DNA of 64,000 nucleotides from Mesorhizobium sp. GbtcB19. GTDB taxonomy: Bacteria > Pseudomonadota > Alphaproteobacteria > Rhizobiales > Rhizobiaceae. Below, in pieces: positions 59,698-64,000 of the stretch. How positions within the stretch are numbered: position 1 is the first letter of the stretch; each line of letters begins with the position of its first letter. The translations under genes and the position numbers were made by a program. Below the pieces are notes generated by a model, which ran no database searches, was not told where the DNA came from, and worked only from the letters and a program-made list of their open reading frames with translations. The stretch is from NCBI RefSeq assembly GCF_019091085.1, contig NZ_JAGXJY010000010.1, forward strand, positions 124,001-188,000, in the 5' to 3' direction.

Positions 59698-60192
59698 ATG
59701 GCTCCGGTAAGGGAATTGACGGTCGGCCAGGTGGCGGTGCGCAGCGGCGTGGCGGTGTCGGCGCTGCATTTCTACGAGGCGCGCGGGCTGATCCGCAGCC
59801 ACCGCACGTCGGGCAACCAGAGGCGCTACAGCCGCGACGTGCTGCGGCGCGTCGCGATCATCCGTGTCGCCCAGGAAGTCGGCATCCCGCTCGCCGGGAT
59901 CGCCCGGGCGTTCCAGTCCCTGCCCGAAGAACGCACCCCGACGCGCGAGGACTGGAACCTGCTTTCAACGGCCTGGCGCGACGAGCTCGACCAGAAGATC
60001 GCACAGCTCAAGAAATTGCGTGACGGCCTGACCGACTGCATCGGCTGCGGCTGCATGTCGATCGACAAATGCCCGCTGCGGAACAAGGAAGACCGGCTGG
60101 CCAGGGAGGGAACGGGCGCGAGACGGCTGGTTCTTCCTTCTCCCCGTTCACGGGGAGAAGGTGCCCGAAGGGCGGATGAGGGGCAGCGCTGA
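59698..60192 (+). CDS. soxR: redox-sensitive transcriptional activator SoxR
   Basis: A 164-residue MerR-family sensor of redox-cycling compounds. Residues 8-77 are the MerR DNA-binding domain (TVGQVAVRSGVAVSALHFYE, QRRYSRDVLRRVAIIRVAQE), then a dimerisation helix and the [2Fe-2S] ligands C114, C117, C119 and C125 (CIGCGCMSIDKC). ATG 59698 fits the family. The last about 20 residues are encoded by a palindromic repeat and are probably not ancestral. An upstream SoxR site indicates autoregulation. No soxS exists nearby, as usual outside enterobacteria. Confidence 0.93.
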   Translation: MAPVRELTVGQVAVRSGVAVSALHFYEARGLIRSHRTSGNQRRYSRDVLRRVAIIRVAQEVGIPLAGIARAFQSLPEERTPTREDWNLLSTAWRDELDQKIAQLKKLRDGLTDCIGCGCMSIDKCPLRNKEDRLAREGTGARRLVLPSPRSRGEGARRADEGQR

Positions 60193-60313
60193 GTTCGGCA
60201 ATTGGTTTCGGCCCCGCTAAAGGACCGTTGTCTGGCTGAGCGACAATCTCAAAAAGCCGGCGCCGCCCCTCACCTGCCTGCCGGCATCCTCTCCCCGTAA
60301 ACGGGGCGAGGAA
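60134..60313. repeat. palindromic intergenic repeat, family D (overlaps soxR)
   Basis: Left end TCCTTCTCCCCGTTCACGGGGAGAAGG (a hairpin itself) and right end TCTCCCCGTAAACGGGGCGAGG; inner GGATGAGGGGC and GCCCCTC pair. It covers the last codons of soxR and reaches to 4 bases from the stop of the convergent 85-residue gene. It is in the RIME-like class. Confidence 0.8.
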
Positions 60314-60316
60314 ATC

Positions 60317-60574
60317 CTAGTCCGCTGCCGGCAGCCGCCGCATGGTAAACTCGATCACGTCGCCCGGGCGCTCGAACCAGCTTTCGATCTCGGTCCAGTA
60401 GGCCTGCTTGGGGAAGCGCTCGAACCACTCCTTGGCCTTGAGGCGCGCGGCGGACCTCGGCAACACGAAGGTCTCGCGCAGGAATCCGTCGCGCGGCAGG
60501 TTTGCGCGCTCGGCCCGCGAGCGTTCCAGCCTCTTCTTCAAGCCATCCAGCGGCGGTCTCGCCGGGGTGCGCAC
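60317..60574 (-). CDS. hypothetical protein next to hemF
   Basis: An 85-residue basic protein: RTPARPPLDGLKKRLERSRA, then ERANLPRDGFLRETFVLPRS, AARLKAKEWFERFPKQAYWT and a last part with WFERPGDVIEFTMRRLPAAD. GTG 60574 follows AAGGAGATCCTTC, an excellent ribosome binding site. It diverges from hemF and has good codon bias. I recognise no family. No signal peptide or membrane segment is seen. Confidence 0.65.
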   Translation of the reverse strand: MRTPARPPLDGLKKRLERSRAERANLPRDGFLRETFVLPRSAARLKAKEWFERFPKQAYWTEIESWFERPGDVIEFTMRRLPAAD

Positions 60575-60695
60575 GAAGGATCTCCTTTGCACCTTGGTCA
60601 GACAGGACTTGACCCTTGCCCTCAAGAGATTAGGGATCGCGCGCAGAAAAAACGAGTCATTTGTCAGGCAAGCGCGCCTGTGGCTGGAGACTGAA

Positions 60696-61610
60696 TTGGA
60701 AAGACCTGACCTTCCCGTGGGGCTGCCGGCCGACATCGAGCAGAAGAAGATGAAGGCGCGCCTCTGGTTCGAGGCTTTGCGCGAGCGCATCTGCGCCACC
60801 TTCGAGCAGATCGAGCAGGAACTCGGCGGACCGCAATCCGCATGGTCGCCCGGCCATTTCGAGAAGACGCCCTGGGAGCGCGACGAAGGCCGCGGTGGCG
60901 GCGGCACCATGGCGATGATGCGCGGCCGCGTCTTCGAGAAGGTCGGCGTGCACACCTCGACCGTCCATGGCGAATTCTCGCCCGAGTTCAGGAAGCAGGT
61001 TCCCGGCGCCGAGGAGGACCCGCGCTTCTGGGCAAGCGGCATCTCGCTGATTGCCCACCCCTGGAACCCCAACGTGCCGGCCGTTCACATGAACACGCGC
61101 ATGGTCGTCACCACGCGCCAGTGGTTCGGCGGCGGCGCCGATCTGACGCCGGTGCTCGACCGCCGCCGCACCCAGGACGACCCCGACACGATCGCCTTCC
61201 ATCGCGCCATGCAATTCGCTTGCGAGAAGAACGCCGCGGTCGCCGACTATCCGAAATTCAAAGCCTGGTGCGACGAGTATTTCTTCCTGCCGCACCGCAA
61301 TGAGCCGCGCGGCATCGGCGGCATCTTCTTCGACTGGTTGCATTCGGACGAGGACAGAGGCGGCTGGGACGCAGACCTCAATTTCGTCCAGGACGTCGGA
61401 CGTTCTTTCCTCGTCGTCTATGCCCATCTGGTGCGAGGCAATTTCGACCAGAACTGGACCGATGAGGAGCGCGACGAGCAGCTCATCCGGCGCGGCCGCT
61501 ACGTCGAATTCAATTTGCTTCACGATCGCGGCACCATCTTCGGCCTGAAGACCGGCGGCAATGTCGCCTCGATCCTGTCCAGCTTGCCGCCCGAGGTAAA
61601 ATGGCCGTAA
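60696..61610 (+). CDS. hemF: oxygen-dependent coproporphyrinogen III oxidase
   Basis: A 304-residue haem biosynthesis enzyme that decarboxylates coproporphyrinogen III to protoporphyrinogen IX with O2. Motifs: WERDEGRGGGGTMAMMRGRV, VGVHTSTVHGEFSPEF, FWASGISLIAHPWNPNVPAV, WFGGGADLTPV and RGRYVEFNLLHDRGTIFGL. TTG 60696 follows GGAGACTGAA and gives the normal length near 300; the frame is open far upstream but overlaps the divergent gene. It feeds haem for the cytochromes bc1 in this window. Confidence 0.94.
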   Translation: MERPDLPVGLPADIEQKKMKARLWFEALRERICATFEQIEQELGGPQSAWSPGHFEKTPWERDEGRGGGGTMAMMRGRVFEKVGVHTSTVHGEFSPEFRKQVPGAEEDPRFWASGISLIAHPWNPNVPAVHMNTRMVVTTRQWFGGGADLTPVLDRRRTQDDPDTIAFHRAMQFACEKNAAVADYPKFKAWCDEYFFLPHRNEPRGIGGIFFDWLHSDEDRGGWDADLNFVQDVGRSFLVVYAHLVRGNFDQNWTDEERDEQLIRRGRYVEFNLLHDRGTIFGLKTGGNVASILSSLPPEVKWP

Positions 61611-61853
61611 CGATCGGGTGATCGCGGCGATAGCCGCATTGCCGTCCCATTCGCCGAATCTTGGCCGCCAATGTGGCAGGCCGGATTTCTTTTTCGTCTA
61701 ATATCCTTTTGAAAAAATTGAGTTATTTAAGGTCGTCGGGTCGGGAAGCGCGGGCGGTTCGCCATCGCTGCGAGCCGTGACCCGACGCGACTTGACGGCC
61801 CTGATCGAGGGGGTGCCCCCCTATGGGCGCCCGCATTTCCAGGAGAGCATGCC

Positions 61854-62114
61854 ATGCGCAAGCTTATCGTGACGGCGGCAGCCGCCGCCTTTCTCGCCTC
61901 CGGTGGCGCCGCGTTCGCGGCGGTCAAACACACCACCGGTACCGTGAAAAACTTCGACGGGACGGCCATGAGCCTTGTTCTGGACGATGGATCGACCTTC
62001 ACCCTGTCCAAGGCCTTCAAGGATCCCGGCATCCAGGCCGGCGAAAAGGTCCGCGTGTCCTGGGATATGAGCGGCAAGAACAAAATTGCCGAGGCCGTCA
62101 AGATCATGAAGTAA
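61854..62114 (+). CDS. DUF1344 family exported protein
   Basis: An 86-residue secreted protein: signal peptide 1-22 (LIVTAAAAAFLASGGAAFA) then a small beta-rich domain (GTVKNFDGTAMSLVLDDGST, KVRVSWDMSGKNKIAEAVKI), matching DUF1344 of Rhizobiales. It resembles a small OB-like barrel. Function unknown. Upstream, from 61611 to 61853, I see only AT-rich sequence and no gene. Confidence 0.85.
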   Translation: MRKLIVTAAAAAFLASGGAAFAAVKHTTGTVKNFDGTAMSLVLDDGSTFTLSKAFKDPGIQAGEKVRVSWDMSGKNKIAEAVKIMK

Positions 62115-62358
62115 CGACCTTGCGCTGAAGGTCCAGTGCTCAGGCAGCAGGGAAAGGCGGGGCATCACGCTCCGCCTTTCCTTTCCAATCCGAGATCTAA
62201 TCCGAGACAGGATGCAACCGAACCGTTCGACGCGTGTTATGGTAGTCCGGCAGAGCAACCGGAAGAGGCACGCCGCCGTTTCCCTCCCGGACTGCCAAGA
62301 CAAAACATCAGGGGCGGCCGGCCGAGCGAACCACCCCGCGACAGGAAAGGAAAACCCT

Positions 62359-62544
62359 ATGAAGGAATTTCAGTGCGGATCGCTGGTTCCCGGCTGTGAG
62401 TGGCACACGCGCGCCGAGGAGGAAGCGGAAGTCATGCGCCGCGCCGTCGAGCATATGCGCGAGACCCATGGCGAGACCGTCATCCGTGAGACGATGATCG
62501 AGGCGATCCGCTCGCGCATCCAGAAGGTCCGCGACGCCGCCTGA
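62359..62544 (+). CDS. DUF1059 family protein
   Basis: A 61-residue soluble protein: KEFQCGSLVPGCEWHTRAEE, then VMRRAVEHMRETHGETVIRE. This is the DUF1059 pattern, with Cys and His residues (C6, C13, H16) that could bind a metal, and an overall zinc-finger-like look. ATG 62359 follows AAAGGAAAACCCT. It is too short to place further; function unknown. Confidence 0.82.
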   Translation: MKEFQCGSLVPGCEWHTRAEEEAEVMRRAVEHMRETHGETVIRETMIEAIRSRIQKVRDAA

Positions 62545-62620
62545 GCGGCCACATCACGGAATTCGAACCAAGCAGGCCGACAGGCAGGAGCCGAACGTCG
62601 CTTCCCGCACACGGCGCTCT

Positions 62621-62660
62621 CTCGGCAGGCGGTCCTTGGCATCGCCTGCCGAGGCATTTT
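62621..62660 (+). terminator. rho-independent terminator after the DUF1059 gene
   Basis: CTCGGCAGGCG (62621-62631) pairs with CGCCTGCCGAG (62643-62653), followed by GCATTTTT. Stem of 11 perfect pairs. Confidence 0.85.
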
Positions 62661-62824
62661 TCCGCATAATTCAAGCAAATTCTTATATTCGTAGCGGCTT
62701 GGATAACCTCCCGGTAACGGTGCGCGTGCGACTCTGCGGCGTATGATCCGGCCAGAGGCGGCTGCCCGAGGAGCCCTTCGCCATCAAGGCGCTGTCCGGA
62801 ATGGTGGGGCGAGGTGCTTCGCGC

Positions 62825-63403
62825 ATGCGCGAGCGATCCAATATCCGAGACGGTCTCTGCAGGGCGGCGCTGCTGTTGTGCCTGCTTCTCTGCGCGTCCA
62901 CCGCAGCTGCCCAGGAATGGACCACCTCGCTCGTCGACATCCATCAGGGCTCTCCGCTCAGCGACCGCGCCAGGGGCCTCGGCAATGGCGGCTACGAGCT
63001 GCAGAGCGGCAGTTGGGTGTCGTTCACGCGCTGGTATCATGCGACCTGGGTCGACACGCATATCGACTTTCTCACCCAGATCACGCCCGATACCGGCATT
63101 CTCTGGGGATTTGGCACCGGAGAGCAGGCCGAGAAATACCGCATCGAGCCCAGCCTCAAGCTTGGTTTTCTCACCCAGGTCCATCCGAATCCGAACAGCA
63201 CCCTGTCGCTGTCGGTCACCTCGATCATCGGCGGCAATCTCACGGAAAAACCCTGCCAGGCCGACTATGGTGACCTGGGAACCTACAGCGTCAACTGCCG
63301 GCTCGCGGCAGGCGAGACGGCGCCTGAGGAAACGCTGAAGTATCTGGTCAACGCCAAGCCGGAGACCATGCATCTCTGGCTGAATTATCGTCTCACCTTC
63401 TGA
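62825..63403 (+). CDS. secreted barrel-like hypothetical protein
   Basis: A 192-residue exported protein: signal peptide about residues 1-29 (AALLLCLLLCASTAAAQEW), then alternating beta strands rich in Trp/Tyr/Phe (SWVSFTRWYHATWVDTHIDF, LKLGFLTQVHPNPNSTLSLS) ending in LWLNYRLTF with a terminal Phe, as in outer-membrane barrels. I recognise no named family. ATG 62825 follows GAGGTG. It lies 81 bases before the protease gene and is likely co-transcribed with it. Confidence 0.7.
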   Translation: MRERSNIRDGLCRAALLLCLLLCASTAAAQEWTTSLVDIHQGSPLSDRARGLGNGGYELQSGSWVSFTRWYHATWVDTHIDFLTQITPDTGILWGFGTGEQAEKYRIEPSLKLGFLTQVHPNPNSTLSLSVTSIIGGNLTEKPCQADYGDLGTYSVNCRLAAGETAPEETLKYLVNAKPETMHLWLNYRLTF

Positions 63404-63484
63404 TCGCGGGAGCGGCAAATGAAATCATCTCGCCTCGAAATTCGCGATCGTCCGTCCTGGTTCCTGTCTGACTGGAGAATGAAC

Positions 63485-64000
63485 ATGTCGGTTAATTCCT
63501 TGAAGTTGGGCGTGGCTGCTGCCCTGGCCATGCTTTCGGCACCGATCGCATCGGCGCAGGAGGCTCTCAGCCCGGACGAGACGGCGGCGCTTTGCCATGG
63601 CGGCGGATCCATATGCGTGAGCGCAACGATCCCGGTGGCCCGGACGACGCAGACCGTGCAGAGCTGGATGAGCCCCGATGTCGGCGCCGCATGGGCCGCC
63701 GGCTACAAGGGCAAGGGCGTCACCATCACCATGGTCGACGACTTCAGCAGCACGTCGCGCTTCTCCGGCAATTTCGGCATCGGCGTCCAGACGCAGCGGC
63801 ACGGTGAATGGACACGCGAGGAGGCAAGCATGATCGCCCCCGCGGCGACCATCCGCTCCAAGGATTTCTCGACCGGCACCTATGTCCCGCTGGCCGGCGG
63901 CCGCAACGTGCTCAACCTCAGCTATGGCATGTATACGACCGCGGGCTACAGCGTGAACCAGATCGGCTGGGCCCCGGAAGAGGCGTCGATCATCACTTAC
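63485..64000 (+). CDS. subtilase-like (S8) serine protease, partial
   Basis: The gene runs off the right edge; 172 residues are visible. Signal peptide residues 1-24 (LKLGVAAALAMLSAPIASAQ). The start of an S8-like domain follows: GYKGKGVTITMVDDFSSTSR with a candidate catalytic Asp85, then RHGEWTREEASMIAPAATI with a candidate catalytic His106, and VLNLSYGM. The Ser would lie beyond the window. The short D-H spacing makes it an unusual member. ATG 63485 follows GGAGA; ATGs at 63419 and 63479 are alternatives. Confidence 0.6.
   Translation, partial: MSVNSLKLGVAAALAMLSAPIASAQEALSPDETAALCHGGGSICVSATIPVARTTQTVQSWMSPDVGAAWAAGYKGKGVTITMVDDFSSTSRFSGNFGIGVQTQRHGEWTREEASMIAPAATIRSKDFSTGTYVPLAGGRNVLNLSYGMYTTAGYSVNQIGWAPEEASIITY

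Overview
The window looks like a chromosomal segment of a high-GC alphaproteobacterium of the order Rhizobiales, most likely Mesorhizobium or a close relative. The basis is the protein repertoire (long-tailed UvrB, PetP/PetR-type regulators, BA14K, DUF1344, UbiK, a three-gene fbc/pet bc1 operon), the GC-rich third codon positions, and several families of palindromic intergenic repeats of the kind scattered through rhizobial genomes. No rRNA, tRNA, CRISPR array, transposase or origin was recognised, so this is mostly core chromosome with one small foreign-looking islet.

Layout. 0-10 kb: an exported EF-hand protein, a TauD-type dioxygenase divergent from a GcvA-like LysR regulator, uvrB with unusual N- and C-terminal extensions, an ABC-F ATPase and small SnoaL, VOC and DUF1428 enzymes. 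11-16 kb: a TPR-sulfotransferase, a Kazal-like lipoprotein, two cspA-type genes, BA14K, a metallo-beta-lactamase-fold hydrolase and a Gly/Ala-rich membrane protein. 16-22 kb: ilvE divergent from a MarR regulator / response regulator / histidine kinase operon (PetP/PetR type), a glycosyltransferase, csaA and ybjN. 22-30 kb: ubiK, an orphan BrnA-like gene, the lgt / MidA-like methyltransferase / pgeF / M24 run, a lipoprotein, prs and a RibD-C reductase. 30-39 kb: AraC regulator, fosmidomycin-type MFS exporter, an alpha/beta hydrolase divergent from an OhrR-like repressor with two TATCGCGATA sites, and a five-gene organosulfur operon (FMN reductase, flavin monooxygenase, ABC permease, binding protein, ATPase). 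39-43 kb: rplY, pth, a TPR protein and ychF.

42.9-44.7 kb is the clearest accessory segment. It is visibly AT-richer and carries a DUF5131 (phage Gp37/Gp68, three-Cys motif) gene and a tcmP (three-Cys-motif partner) gene. They are convergent, overlap by 46 bases, and are bracketed by a 9-base direct repeat between the housekeeping genes ychF and corA. It is the best candidate here for an undescribed system.

45-64 kb: corA, two MaoC-type hydratases, apt, a class A acid phosphatase, the bc1 operon (petABC, minus strand), a cupin protein, three tandem exporter-type ABC proteins (the middle one lacks the A-loop segment of its ATPase domain), trmL, soxR whose last codons lie in a repeat element, hemF, small DUF1344 and DUF1059 proteins, and, at the right edge, a small secreted barrel-like protein followed by the start of a subtilase-like protease that runs off the window.
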